From ARS1285 sp038045965 (GTDB lineage: Archaea; Nanobdellota; Nanobdellia; Pacearchaeales; GW2011-AR1), in assembly GCA_038045965.1 (NCBI GenBank), contig JBBSXD010000001.1, positions 86,744-150,743 of the forward strand: a stretch of DNA of 64,000 nt, in the 5' to 3' direction. Shown here piece after piece: positions 16,786 to 24,813 of this stretch. Both the position numbers and the translations under genes were made by a program. The notes beneath the pieces were generated by a model. That model was not told the origin of the DNA. It searched no databases and saw only the letters and a list, made by a program, of their open reading frames with translations. Numbering within the stretch: the stretch's first letter is position 1; the number at the start of each line of letters is the position of its first letter.

Positions 16786-17594
16786 ATTATTACCGCTACT
16801 ATTATAAGATTTAATGAATCTTGTAAAATAGTCCAAAATTTATCAGATTTTATATCATGTTTAATTATGGCAACACTTACTATACCTCCAGCTAAAGCTC
16901 CTATAAAATAACTAGCAATTTCAGGCAATCCATGTATCATATATCTCCCAATAGCTAAAGGCAATTTACTTAAACTTCCTTTAGAAAAAATGCCTATGGC
17001 AGAAGCTATAACACTAGCGTTCCAAGCTAAAATAAATATAGCTCCAGCTCCAAATATTAAAGAAAAAAACAAAGTAAATATCAAAACATAAATATTATTC
17101 ATAAATATATTTACTACTTTAGTTCTAGCTGAAGAAAATCCAGTAGGACTTTTATCATGACCGATACCATAGTCAGAAATACATTGATCAAAATTATTAG
17201 GTCTATTGATTAAACAATAAGTTTCTATTTGTGCTTTAAAATTTTGATTTCCATCTTCAAATACTATATACCAAAAAGAAAAAGCTACAACAAATCCCAT
17301 AAACAAAAAAATTAAATAAGTTAAAGCTTTTCCATGCTCTTCTAATAATCTAAAGAAACCAATATTCTCTAAATCTTTTTCTTCTTCATATTTTATCGCA
17401 AAATATAGAAATGGAATTGTAAACATTACACAGAAAGTAACTATTAACATTCCAGAATATTGAGACAATACGGGATCCTTTGAAAATATCCATTGAGTTA
17501 AAAACAAAGAAAGAGTTGCATAAAAAGCTCCTATAAAGAACATTTCCCAAGGTCTTTTTTCAGCCTTAACAGGATTAATCAGCATCTCAAACAT
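16734..17594 (-). CDS. SpoIIM-like (DUF95) membrane protein
   Basis: The 286-residue multi-pass membrane protein begins with a cytoplasmic stretch MLINPVKAEKRPWEMFF and has about six hydrophobic segments. The late block GRYMIHGLPEIASYFIGALAGG matches the stage II sporulation protein M family signature (HGxxExxxxxxxG). In Bacillus SpoIIM works in engulfment; archaeal homologues are common and of unknown function, perhaps in membrane remodelling. An SD-like AGGTGT lies just before the ATG. It opens the minus-strand cluster that continues through the zinc ribbon and aglB once the assembly gap is closed. Confidence 0.85.
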   Translation of the reverse strand: MFEMLINPVKAEKRPWEMFFIGAFYATLSLFLTQWIFSKDPVLSQYSGMLIVTFCVMFTIPFLYFAIKYEEEKDLENIGFFRLLEEHGKALTYLIFLFMGFVVAFSFWYIVFEDGNQNFKAQIETYCLINRPNNFDQCISDYGIGHDKSPTGFSSARTKVVNIFMNNIYVLIFTLFFSLIFGAGAIFILAWNASVIASAIGIFSKGSLSKLPLAIGRYMIHGLPEIASYFIGALAGGIVSVAIIKHDIKSDKFWTILQDSLNLIIVAVIILFIASLIEVFITPALF

Positions 17595-17685
17595 TTTTAC
17601 ACCTTTTTCTTTTCTTTATATGATATCACAATAATAGTATATAAAGATTTTAGTACCAAATCTTTTTTAATCATTAAAAAAATAA

Positions 17686-17846
17686 GACCAAGAGAGTATA
17701 GAAAATTCTGATAAATTAATCAAAGAATATAAAGAAAAGATAAAAAAATTAAAAATAAAAAACCATAGCTGAATTATTATAGGAGTAAACAAATTGAAGA
17801 TTTTGAGAGAGAAAAAGAAAAGGAAGAAAGAAAGTTAAAAAAGTAA
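17686..17846 (+). pseudogene. Possible decayed coiled-coil ORF
   Basis: Within the 290-bp space before the isomerase gene, two adjacent frames give protein-like segments: DQESIENSDKLIKEYKEK, then after a stop and a frame change YYRSKQIEDFEREKEKEE, ending at TAA 17844-17846. Both are charged and heptad-like. No start codon is present. The reading may be chance in A-rich DNA, but two coherent charged pieces in order suggest a degraded small gene. Confidence 0.25.
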
Positions 17847-17884
17847 ATCAACACATTTTTATAACTAATATTATTAATTTTATA

Positions 17885-18679
17885 ATGAAAAGAGACGAAT
17901 TTGATAAAATATCTAAAGATATAAAATCTATAAAAATTCAGGGAGCCAGAAATGTGGCAATAGCAGGATTAAAGGCCTATTCATTAAATCCAGCAAAATC
18001 TTCCAAAAAAAAGATTCTTTCTTTAAGGCCAACAGAACCTATGTTAAAACATGTTTTAGATTTAGCAGAAAAAAAATCCATAAAAGAAATATTAAATCAT
18101 TTTTCAGAAGCTCAAGAAAAAATAAATATAAATGCTTATAAAATAATAAAAAAAGATGATAAGATATTTACTCATTGTCATTCAACCAATGTCATAAATT
18201 CTTTAATATACGCTAAAAATAATAAAAAGAATTTTGAAGTTTATAATACAGAAACTAGACCATTATTTCAAGGCAGAGAAACTTTACTTGAATTAAATAA
18301 GGCAGGTATAAAAGTTACTATGTTTATAGATTCAGCAATGCTAACTGCTATAAAAAACAAAAAAGTAAATAAAATAATGATAGGAGCAGACGCTTTAACA
18401 AATAAAGGTATAATTAATAAGATAGGTTCTGGCATGCTTGCAGAATTGGCAAAAAATAATAGAATTCCTTTTTATGTAATAGCCGACTCATGGAAATATT
18501 CTAATAAAAAGATCCCAATAGAAAATAGAAGTTTAAATGAGATATGGGATAAATCTCCAAAAAAATTAAAAATAAAAAATCCGGCATTTGAATTTGTAGA
18601 TAAAAGATATATAACAAAAATAATAACAGAATTAGGGATTCTTAGCTATGATAATTTTCTGAGAAAAATGGGGAAATAA
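17885..18679 (+). CDS. Ribose-1,5-bisphosphate isomerase
   Basis: The 264-residue member of the eIF-2B/MTNA superfamily converts ribose 1,5-bisphosphate to ribulose 1,5-bisphosphate. The diagnostic blocks are FTHCHSTNV with catalytic-type Cys98, NTETRPLFQGR, and MIGADALT with Asp169. The Cys-to-Asp spacing agrees with the characterised Thermococcus enzyme (Cys133/Asp202), and the chain is about 35 residues shorter at the N-terminus. ETRPxxQGR separates this group from methylthioribose-1-phosphate isomerase and eIF2B subunits. Its substrate is made by the AMP phosphorylase encoded at 34763-36226; the RuBisCO that would use the product is not in the window. Confidence 0.9.
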   Translation: MKRDEFDKISKDIKSIKIQGARNVAIAGLKAYSLNPAKSSKKKILSLRPTEPMLKHVLDLAEKKSIKEILNHFSEAQEKININAYKIIKKDDKIFTHCHSTNVINSLIYAKNNKKNFEVYNTETRPLFQGRETLLELNKAGIKVTMFIDSAMLTAIKNKKVNKIMIGADALTNKGIINKIGSGMLAELAKNNRIPFYVIADSWKYSNKKIPIENRSLNEIWDKSPKKLKIKNPAFEFVDKRYITKIITELGILSYDNFLRKMGK

Positions 18680-19066
18680 TTATTTTTGTTCTTTTTGAAT
18701 TTCATTGATCATTTTTTCCATCTCTTCTTGAAGATCATTCAATTTTCTTATTATAATATTTTTATTATATTTCAATTTATCTCTTTCTTGCTCAACAGTT
18801 TTTTTTATTTCTTCTGCAGACTTCTTGACAAAATTTCCTTTTCCTACATCTACAAAAAATTTTTTATCTTTAATATCAACTGGTAAGAAAATTCTTTTAC
18901 CTAAATTTACCATAACTTCTTTAACCCCATCTTTTTTAATTTCTTCTAAACTATTAATTAATTCATCCATTTCTTGGGTATTTTGTTCCAAAAATTGTAA
19001 TTGCTCATTCAACTGATTTGTTTCCTGTTCCATCATCTGAATTTTTATAATAGATTCTTGATTCAT
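18680..19066 (-). CDS. pfdA: Prefoldin subunit alpha
   Basis: The 128-residue protein has two long coiled-coil helices (about residues 1-48 and 85-126) joined by a beta hairpin region EVMVNLGKRIFLPVDIKDKK and FVDVGKGNFVKKSAEE. The VxVGxGxFVEK-type segment is characteristic of the alpha subunit. With beta subunits (encoded at 49257-49586) it forms the hexameric chaperone that hands unfolded proteins to the thermosome. It converges with the isomerase gene, the two stops being adjacent. Confidence 0.9.
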   Translation of the reverse strand: MNQESIIKIQMMEQETNQLNEQLQFLEQNTQEMDELINSLEEIKKDGVKEVMVNLGKRIFLPVDIKDKKFFVDVGKGNFVKKSAEEIKKTVEQERDKLKYNKNIIIRKLNDLQEEMEKMINEIQKEQK

Positions 19067-19186
19067 TATAATCTGGGCTTAATAACATTTTTAAACATTA
19101 TGTCCAAAAGTTGAAATCTCACTTTGAAACATGAGATCGTTTAGAATTACAATAATACTTAAAAATAATTTATTATTTTAAAATAG

Positions 19187-19552
19187 ATGATTTACATATT
19201 TGAGAAAAATAGAGGAGTATCAATTATAATAACTTTGATGATTTCTTTAATTATTTTTTATGTATCTTCATTAAGTTTTACAGCAGGAGGGGGAAAATCT
19301 TCAGTAGCTGTTATATATCACTTTACAGCTTTTTCATATTTATCTCTTTTCTTATTAATCTCATTGACTAAAGGAAAACTAAATAAATCATTAATAATAT
19401 TGGGAATTATTTTAGTAATAATTTATGGAATTACAGACGAGATTCACCAACTTTTTGTTTCAGGAAGATTTTTTTCTATTAAAGATATTTTAACAGATTC
19501 TTTTGGATCCATAATAACTGGTTTGGCTTATATGAATTATATAAAAGAATAG
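19187..19552 (+). CDS. VanZ-like membrane protein
   Basis: The 121-residue protein has four membrane segments and the VanZ motif YGITDEIHQLFVSGRFFSI followed by KDILTDSFGSIITG. VanZ proteins are linked to teicoplanin resistance and envelope functions in bacteria; the archaeal role is unknown. The acidic/His pair in TDEIHQ and the DSxG motif are intact. It lies alone on the plus strand between prefoldin alpha and the convergent EMC3-like gene, its stop abutting that of the latter. Confidence 0.85.
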   Translation: MIYIFEKNRGVSIIITLMISLIIFYVSSLSFTAGGGKSSVAVIYHFTAFSYLSLFLLISLTKGKLNKSLIILGIILVIIYGITDEIHQLFVSGRFFSIKDILTDSFGSIITGLAYMNYIKE

Positions 19553-19957
19553 TTATTGCAATCCAAATCCTTTACTAAAAATTATACTAAAAATTATAGA
19601 ACTTATAATATACCACCATAACCATGTATCAGCAATAGCCGTAATAGAATAAACAGATCTCATCCAAGCAAAAATAAGTAATATAGGAATTAAAGTTATT
19701 AACATTGGTTTAAAACTTTGCTTCATTTGTTCAGGCATATCATTCAACATTTTTTGATTTATCTCCATCATTTTTTCAGGATTATTTTTATACATCTTCA
19801 TTTCTGCTCTAAGATTTTTTTGCTTTTCTTTTATTTCTTTCATCTTTTCTTTATCAGTCATAAAATATCTTATTAAAGTTATAAACAAACTAATTAAAAA
19901 AGAAATAATTACTATAGATACTTTAGGATTGCTTATTATTAAATTTTGAATACCCAT
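19553..19957 (-). CDS. EMC3/TMCO1-family (DUF106) membrane insertase
   Basis: The 134-residue protein has one N-terminal TM (about 13-31), a cytoplasmic coiled-coil hairpin rich in Lys, Glu and Met (KMKEIKEKQKNLRAEMKMYK, NPEKMMEINQKMLNDMPEQM), then two further TMs including FKPMLITLIPILLIFAWM. This layout is that of archaeal DUF106 proteins, homologues of YidC/Oxa1 and eukaryotic EMC3 and TMCO1 that insert membrane proteins. It begins directly after secY on the same strand, so translocon and insertase are co-expressed. Confidence 0.9.
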   Translation of the reverse strand: MGIQNLIISNPKVSIVIISFLISLFITLIRYFMTDKEKMKEIKEKQKNLRAEMKMYKNNPEKMMEINQKMLNDMPEQMKQSFKPMLITLIPILLIFAWMRSVYSITAIADTWLWWYIISSIIFSIIFSKGFGLQ

Positions 19958-21322
19958 TTAAACACCCATTATTTTTTTCATTGCAGGATTCATGTCTAAG
20001 GCATGTTGTTGTGCAATATTTTGATAAAATTGGAAAGTTATCATTATTCCTAACAATAATGCGGTTCCACCAACTAAGGTTCCTAATACATCTGCTAATG
20101 CTGCCAACAATCCTATAGCTAATCCTCCCATAACAGTCAAAGGCATAATATATCTAGATAAAACCGATTCTAAAATTCTATGATCTTTTCTGAAACCAGG
20201 AATTTGTAATCCCGATTTTAATATATTATTAGATTGTGCAGTTGCATCCATTCCGCTTGTTTTAACCCAAAATACAGAAAATGTTGCAGCAAAAAACATA
20301 TAGAATATAACATGTCCAAAAGTTTGAAGAAGCAGAGAATTTTCCCAGCTTCCAGTTATTATTCTTTCAACAATATTTGTACTATCTATCCAATACAAAA
20401 AACCAGAAACGGCTCTACCATTAACTATATTTCCAAAATAAGTTGGATTTCCAGACCAGTTTTGGATTAAACCTCCAAATAATTGTAAATTAGCAATTAA
20501 TGCACTTGTTAATATTACTGGAATATTATTTGCATAAAAAAATTGTAAAGGCCATTTCATCCCATATCCTCTCAATCTATCATAACTTAAAGGGATTTCA
20601 ATTTTCAGATTTTGAGCCCATACTACTACTAAAAACAAGATTACTGTAGCTACAATAGATGTTCCAGCTAGTAAAGCTCCTTGACTATCAGCATTTATCA
20701 AACTTACTACAAATGAAATAATCTTACCACTTGCTTGAAATTGTCCCTGAGTTCCTAAAAATCCAAAACTTGCAGTTATTAATTGCCATCCAACTCCAGC
20801 AGCTATAAATAAACTAACTCCAGAACCAAATCCCCATTTGTGACAAACTTCATCCATAAATAATATAACTAATCCCCCAAGCATTAATTGAAAAATTACA
20901 ATTGTAGTATATCCAGGAGCAGCTTTAATTCCTCCCATAAGTACATAAATCATAGCCTCAAAAATTATAAAAAAGAATACCATTAATTTTTGTAATCCCT
21001 GGAAAAATTTTTTTCCTTCTTCAGTTTTTGTATCAATATTTATTATTTGGCTCCCAACTAATAATTGTAAGATAATACTAGCCATAACTATAGGACCAAT
21101 ACCTAATGAGATTATAGATCCAAAATTTGTACCTAAAATTACTGCTAAGAATTCAAACTGATCTAAAAATCCAGGATCAGCACCATAAAGTGCAATATTA
21201 GACATTACAAAAAATGCAACAATTATAATTAAAGTCCATTTAAGTTTAATATTAAAACTAAGTTTTTTTTCCGTAGGACTAATTACTTCAGGTAGGTTAC
21301 GCAAAATATCTATAAATGCCAT
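19958..21322 (-). CDS. secY: Preprotein translocase subunit SecY
   Basis: The 454-residue channel subunit of the Sec translocon has ten membrane segments. Recognisable parts are the plug/TM2 region after ILGTNFGSIISLGIGPIVMASIILQLL, the NLKIEIPLSYDRLRGYG loop that contacts ribosomes, and the late ISRYIMPLTVMGG-like stretch with GTLVGGTALLLGIMI. It is placed as in many archaea, following uL15 at the end of the ribosomal run (1-nt gap). Its partner SecE is encoded at 47031-47204. Confidence 0.95.
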   Translation of the reverse strand: MAFIDILRNLPEVISPTEKKLSFNIKLKWTLIIIVAFFVMSNIALYGADPGFLDQFEFLAVILGTNFGSIISLGIGPIVMASIILQLLVGSQIINIDTKTEEGKKFFQGLQKLMVFFFIIFEAMIYVLMGGIKAAPGYTTIVIFQLMLGGLVILFMDEVCHKWGFGSGVSLFIAAGVGWQLITASFGFLGTQGQFQASGKIISFVVSLINADSQGALLAGTSIVATVILFLVVVWAQNLKIEIPLSYDRLRGYGMKWPLQFFYANNIPVILTSALIANLQLFGGLIQNWSGNPTYFGNIVNGRAVSGFLYWIDSTNIVERIITGSWENSLLLQTFGHVIFYMFFAATFSVFWVKTSGMDATAQSNNILKSGLQIPGFRKDHRILESVLSRYIMPLTVMGGLAIGLLAALADVLGTLVGGTALLLGIMITFQFYQNIAQQHALDMNPAMKKIMGV

Positions 21323-21323
21323 A

Positions 21324-21767
21324 TTACTCAGAAGGATTTATATTTTTAGATAATACCTCTATCTTTCCACCAGCTTTTTCAATTTTCTCTTTAGCATTTT
21401 TACTTACACTTAAAGCTTTAATTTTCAACTTATTTTTAATTTCTCCATCTCCCAAAACTTTATATTCAGATAAATCAATCCACCCATCTTTTTCAGAAAA
21501 TTTTGATAAATTTTTCTCAATATCAATAATATTAATTCTTTTTCTTTTATCTCTTTTTGTGCCTTTACTCGTTATTCCTTGTTTTCCAAAGTATTTATTT
21601 CCATATAATTTATTTATTAAAGTTTTTTTATGGTCTGCTCTTTTACCTGTTCCAGCCATGCCAACCCCCCCCTTATGACCACTTTTTTTCCATTTTTTTC
21701 TAGCTCCATGACCATAAGTAGTTCTACCTCTTTGCCCTACTGATTTTTTCTTTTTCTTTACTTTCAT
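21324..21767 (-). CDS. rpl15: Ribosomal protein uL15
   Basis: The 147-residue large-subunit protein has the very basic glycine-rich N-terminus GQRGRTTYGHGARKKWKKSG followed by HKGGVGMAGTGKR, which threads through 23S rRNA. The C-terminal globular part ends AKEKIEKAGGKIEVL, the usual signature. It lies six bases after uL30 and one base before secY, the conserved archaeal order. Confidence 0.95.
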   Translation of the reverse strand: MKVKKKKKSVGQRGRTTYGHGARKKWKKSGHKGGVGMAGTGKRADHKKTLINKLYGNKYFGKQGITSKGTKRDKRKRINIIDIEKNLSKFSEKDGWIDLSEYKVLGDGEIKNKLKIKALSVSKNAKEKIEKAGGKIEVLSKNINPSE

Positions 21768-21773
21768 TTATAA

Positions 21774-22253
21774 CTACAACATCCTCTCAATTAATTTATT
21801 TATATCTTTTTTATTGTCTCCTAAGACTCCTTTAGGATAATGCAATTTAGATTTAATTCCTTTTCTTGGAGGATGAAGTCTAAAAAAATCTTTTAATTTA
21901 AAATCCTTTAATTCTTTATTTTTAAATAAACCTTCTACAACTTCATCTACATCAACTTTAATCTCACTCTTTCTACCACTTAAATTTTCAGCTCTTTCTA
22001 AAATTAATTTTTTTAATGAATCTTTATCTATATATCCATAAGCCACACAATTTTTAACTTTTTTTAGCATACCATATACATTTTTATTATTCTTATTTAA
22101 TAAAACACATGAATATTTTCTTCTAAGTTTTAATCTATCAAGAGTTTCACTAATATCTTTTCTAATTTTAACCATGCCTGATATTCTTACTACTACTAAG
22201 ATTTTATTGATGTTTTCTTCTTTATTTTCAATTTTATTTTTTTGCATTTTCAT
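21774..22253 (-). CDS. rpl30: Ribosomal protein uL30
   Basis: The 159-residue archaeal-length uL30 has ILVVVRISGMVKIRKDISETL, then LRRKYSCVLLNKN and the C-terminal archaeal extension FRLHPPRKGIKSKLHYPKG typical of eukaryote-like uL30. The first 18 residues are a charged tail. In the usual order uL30 follows uS5 directly; here uS3, uL29 and aIF1 intervene. Confidence 0.93.
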   Translation of the reverse strand: MKMQKNKIENKEENINKILVVVRISGMVKIRKDISETLDRLKLRRKYSCVLLNKNNKNVYGMLKKVKNCVAYGYIDKDSLKKLILERAENLSGRKSEIKVDVDEVVEGLFKNKELKDFKLKDFFRLHPPRKGIKSKLHYPKGVLGDNKKDINKLIERML

Positions 22254-22256
22254 ATT

Positions 22257-22556
22257 TTATGATATTTCAATACTGTCTTGTGAAAAACCAAGTTTAATTA
22301 AAGTTTCTTTAGCTTTATTTAAATGGTCTCCTTGCAGTTCCACTTTATTTTCTCTGGTTGTTCCTCCACATGCTAGCGCATGTTTAAGATCTCTTGCTAT
22401 AGCTTTCAAATCCACACCTTGAAACCCAGAGATTACAGTAATAAACTTTCCGAATTTTTTTTTCTCAGTAGTTATTTGTATTCTTTGTTCAGTTTTAGCA
22501 ATTTCTTCACAGACACAAGCTTGTAAAGGCAATCCACATTTTGGACATATATCCAT
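22257..22556 (-). CDS. Translation initiation factor aIF1 (SUI1)
   Basis: The 99-residue factor binds the 30S subunit and proofreads start-codon selection. It carries an N-terminal zinc-knuckle region CPKCGLPLQACVCEE with four cysteines, then the SUI1 fold: GKFITVISGFQGVDLKAIAR and ACGGTTRENKVELQGDH. I chose ATG 22556, which follows the uL29 stop by one base, over an upstream TTG at 22571. The uL29-aIF1 pairing is ancestral, but the RNase P subunit Rpp29 that often follows is absent here. Confidence 0.93.
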   Translation of the reverse strand: MDICPKCGLPLQACVCEEIAKTEQRIQITTEKKKFGKFITVISGFQGVDLKAIARDLKHALACGGTTRENKVELQGDHLNKAKETLIKLGFSQDSIEIS

Positions 22557-22557
22557 A

Positions 22558-22758
22558 TTATTTATTTTCAACTGATTTGTTTAATCTGTTGAAAGTTAGT
22601 AATCTAGCAATAGTTCTTTTAATTTCTTTTATTTTAATTTTCCCACCTTTTGCTACATTTATTTTTTCTTTTATTAATTCCATTCCTAATTCTTTAATTC
22701 TCTCCAGTCTTTCATTATTAGACATTTTTTTTATATCTTGATTTTTAATTATTGCCAT
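22558..22758 (-). CDS. rpl29: Ribosomal protein uL29
   Basis: The 66-residue protein forms two long helices near the polypeptide exit. KKMSNNERLERIKELGMEL and the closing IKEIKRTIARLLTFNR are the typical uL29 blocks. It overlaps the 3' end of uS3 by 14 bases. Confidence 0.9.
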   Translation of the reverse strand: MAIIKNQDIKKMSNNERLERIKELGMELIKEKINVAKGGKIKIKEIKRTIARLLTFNRLNKSVENK

Positions 22759-23473
22759 TTTTTATATCTTCACTAATTTCTTTGTCTTTATTATTCTTTT
22801 TATTTTTTCCTTTTTTAACAATTTCTTTTTTTTCTTCAATATCATTGTTTAAAATAACCAAACTAATTTTCTTTCTTACTTCATCATCTATTATTATTCT
22901 ATCATACAATCTAGCATCAGGAGGCATTATAGCTACTTTTATACCAATTATCCCTGTTTTAGTTAATGCTGTTGATTGAGCTCTCTCAACTTCATTTGAA
23001 GAATCACCAGCTTTCTTTAAATATCCCTCTGCAAATCTCCAGCTTTTTGCTCTTTCACTTGGTAATTTTCCAGATAATCTTAATTCACATCCTAAAGCTC
23101 CAGCTTTAATTATTTCTTGTAATTTCCTATAAGCAATAACTTTAAATTTAAGATTACCCATTCTTTCTAAAGCTAAAGCAATTTCATCAGCTACTCCTTG
23201 AGCATCTAACAATGGATTTTTAATTTCACTGATTTCTATATGGGGATTTTCTAATCCAAATTTCTTTTTTAGGAAATCTGTTAATTGTTGAATTTGTTCT
23301 CCTTTTCTTCCTATAACTAATCCAGGTTTACTTGTACTTATTATTATTTTTTCTCCAACTGGTGTATATTCAATATTTAGATTACTAATTTTACCTTTGC
23401 CAAGCTGCCTCTTTATATATTCTTTAATTCCATATTCTTCTTTCTTTAATTTTATAAATTTTCTTTCTTCCAT
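22745..23473 (-). CDS. rps3: Ribosomal protein uS3, displaced from its usual operon position
   Basis: The 242-residue small-subunit protein lines the mRNA entry channel. The KH domain is visible (SKPGLVIGRKGEQIQQL, with the GxxG loop GRKG), followed by the C-terminal domain GCELRLSGKLPSERAKSWRF and TGIIGIKVAIMPPDARL, and a Lys/Glu-rich tail. In most archaea uS3 follows uL22; here it follows uS5, about 7 kb downstream, taking uL29 and aIF1 with it. A 61-bp tandem repeat occupies the 140 bases in front of its start codon. Confidence 0.95.
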   Translation of the reverse strand: MEERKFIKLKKEEYGIKEYIKRQLGKGKISNLNIEYTPVGEKIIISTSKPGLVIGRKGEQIQQLTDFLKKKFGLENPHIEISEIKNPLLDAQGVADEIALALERMGNLKFKVIAYRKLQEIIKAGALGCELRLSGKLPSERAKSWRFAEGYLKKAGDSSNEVERAQSTALTKTGIIGIKVAIMPPDARLYDRIIIDDEVRKKISLVILNNDIEEKKEIVKKGKNKKNNKDKEISEDIKNGNN

Positions 23474-23494
23474 TTTTTCATTTCTTCCATTTTT

Positions 23495-23551
23495 TTATTT
23501 TCTCCCGTTAAAAAATGGGAGTTTGAAAATCTCAATTTTCATTTCTTCCAT
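23495..23551 (-). CDS. Mini-ORF 2 in the tandem repeat (18 codons)
   Basis: An exact copy of mini-ORF 1, 61 bases downstream and in a different frame, starting four bases after the stop of mini-ORF 1. A third ATG at 23490 opens a 12-codon frame that overlaps the uS3 start out of frame. Together they form a chain of short stop-start units leading to uS3. Translation is unproven. Confidence 0.3.
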   Translation of the reverse strand: MEEMKIEIFKLPFFNGRK

Positions 23552-23555
23552 TTTT

Positions 23556-23612
23556 TTATTTTCTCCCGTTAAAAAATGGGAGTTTGAAAATCTCAATTTT
23601 CATTTCTTCCAT
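23556..23612 (-). CDS. Mini-ORF 1 in the tandem repeat (18 codons)
   Basis: The ATG at 23612 lies one base after the uS5 stop codon and opens MEEMKIEIFKLPFFNGRK followed by TAA. The position would allow ribosomes ending uS5 to reinitiate. Whether it is translated is unknown; the peptide resembles nothing I know. It could act as an upstream ORF controlling uS3. Confidence 0.3.
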   Translation of the reverse strand: MEEMKIEIFKLPFFNGRK

Positions 23613-23613
23613 T

Positions 23614-24330
23614 TTACATCTCCGTAGTTTTTCTTAAAGCATCAATACAAGCTTTAGCCATATTTATTGTTGTTCTTTTTTTGCCTTTAGTATTACTATA
23701 AACATCTTTTATTCCGGCGACTCTTAGAATCTTTTTTATTTCATCTCCTGCAACTAATCCTGTTCCTTGAGGAGCAGGAATTAATTTTATTCTACTGCCT
23801 CCACACTTACCTTCTACTATAAATGGAACAGTATGATTTTCACCACAATTACAATCAAAACTAGCACACGCAGTTCTTATTTTAATTAAATTAAGTTTAG
23901 ATTTTCTTACAGCTTTTGCTCTTGCTGGAAGTGTTTCTTGGGCTCTTCCATAACCCAATCCAACATAATTATCATTACCAACAACTATCATACAAGAAAA
24001 AGTAGCAACATTACCTTCTTTAGTCTTTCTTTGAGTTTGTCTCCAAGCTCTTCTTTTTCCTCCACCAAATTTCCCTTTTGCTTGTCCTATATTAATAACT
24101 TCTTCTCTTGTTTTTAACAAACTATCTACTATTTCTGGTTCTAAAATTTTATATTTTAAAGCCTCATCTATACTCTTTATCTTAGCTTCTCTAACTTTCT
24201 TTCCCAAGATTGTTTTTGGAACCCAATTTTCAAGTTCTTTAGATTGGATTTCTCTTATTCTTTCTTCTCTGAATTTTTCCAAATCTTTTTTTGATTTTCT
24301 ATTATTTATATTAATTCTTTCTTGTTTCAT
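23614..24330 (-). CDS. rps5: Ribosomal protein uS5
   Basis: The 238-residue archaeal uS5 contains the signature RRAWRQTQRKTKEGNVATFSC (about residues 90-110) followed by GNDNYVGLGYGRAQE, and the C-terminal domain APQGTGLVAGDEIKKILRVAGIKDVYS. It shapes the decoding centre and mRNA entry. A cysteine-containing insertion CASFDCNCGENHTVPF is the archaeal/eukaryal form. It starts one base after the uL18 stop. Confidence 0.95.
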   Translation of the reverse strand: MKQERININNRKSKKDLEKFREERIREIQSKELENWVPKTILGKKVREAKIKSIDEALKYKILEPEIVDSLLKTREEVINIGQAKGKFGGGKRRAWRQTQRKTKEGNVATFSCMIVVGNDNYVGLGYGRAQETLPARAKAVRKSKLNLIKIRTACASFDCNCGENHTVPFIVEGKCGGSRIKLIPAPQGTGLVAGDEIKKILRVAGIKDVYSNTKGKKRTTINMAKACIDALRKTTEM

Positions 24331-24331
24331 T

Positions 24332-24811
24332 TCATTTCTTATCCTCTATATTTTTTTTAATTTTATCTAAAAAAGAATATTTATTAATCATATCATTAGT
24401 AGGTAAGATATTCTTATCATGAGGGATTTTTAATCCTCCATCAATAGCTCCTTTAACACAAGCATAAATTCTAGATCCTTTAGTACTTGGGATTAATCCA
24501 CTATCTAATATACATTCTTTTATTTTTTTATTTACACTTTTTTTAGCTATAAGAATTCCAGCTAAATAAGCCGCAGATAAACTCTTTAAACTTCCAACAT
24601 TTTCCTTAGGCCAGCCATACTTTAATAATTCTTTAGTATTTACACTAACAATTACTTTATCTTGAGCTTTATCACTCTCAACTATTTGTAATATTATATA
24701 TCTATTAGTTTTTCTTACAATTAGTCTAGGAGTATCGCTTTTAAGCAATATTAATCTTTTGAGATAATTTGTTTTATTTTCTCTTCTTCTTCTCTTATCT
24801 AATTTTTTCAT
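24332..24811 (-). CDS. rpl18: Ribosomal protein uL18
   Basis: The 159-residue 5S rRNA-binding protein has the basic start RRRRENKTNYLKRLILLKSD, then PRLIVRKTNRYIILQIVES and the late SRIYACVKGAIDGGLKIPHD block that distinguishes archaeal uL18. It is two bases after eL19 and one before uS5. Confidence 0.95.
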   Translation of the reverse strand: MKKLDKRRRRENKTNYLKRLILLKSDTPRLIVRKTNRYIILQIVESDKAQDKVIVSVNTKELLKYGWPKENVGSLKSLSAAYLAGILIAKKSVNKKIKECILDSGLIPSTKGSRIYACVKGAIDGGLKIPHDKNILPTNDMINKYSFLDKIKKNIEDKK

Positions 24812-24813
24812 TT

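Larger units (their letters stand above)
23475..23615 (-). repeat. 61-bp tandem repeat (2.3 copies) between uS5 and uS3
   Basis: Two identical 61-bp units (23475-23535 and 23536-23596) and a 19-bp partial copy (23597-23615) fill the uS5-uS3 spacer. Read on the transcribed minus strand, each unit contains ATGGAAGAA in the same context as the uS3 start, a CTCCC/GGGAG inverted repeat (10-nt loop), and a complete 18-codon ORF. The 61-bp period is not a multiple of three. It probably arose by duplication at the junction where the uS3 block was inserted. Confidence 0.92.

Noticed and set aside
19110..19140. ATCTCA/TGAGAT inverted repeat between prefoldin alpha and the VanZ-like gene
   Set aside because: Only six base pairs with no supporting context; likely chance.
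23501..23521. CTCCC/GGGAG stem in the 61-bp repeat as an intrinsic terminator
   Set aside because: It is followed by A-rich sequence on the transcribed strand, not a U-tract, and the downstream uS3 block must be expressed.
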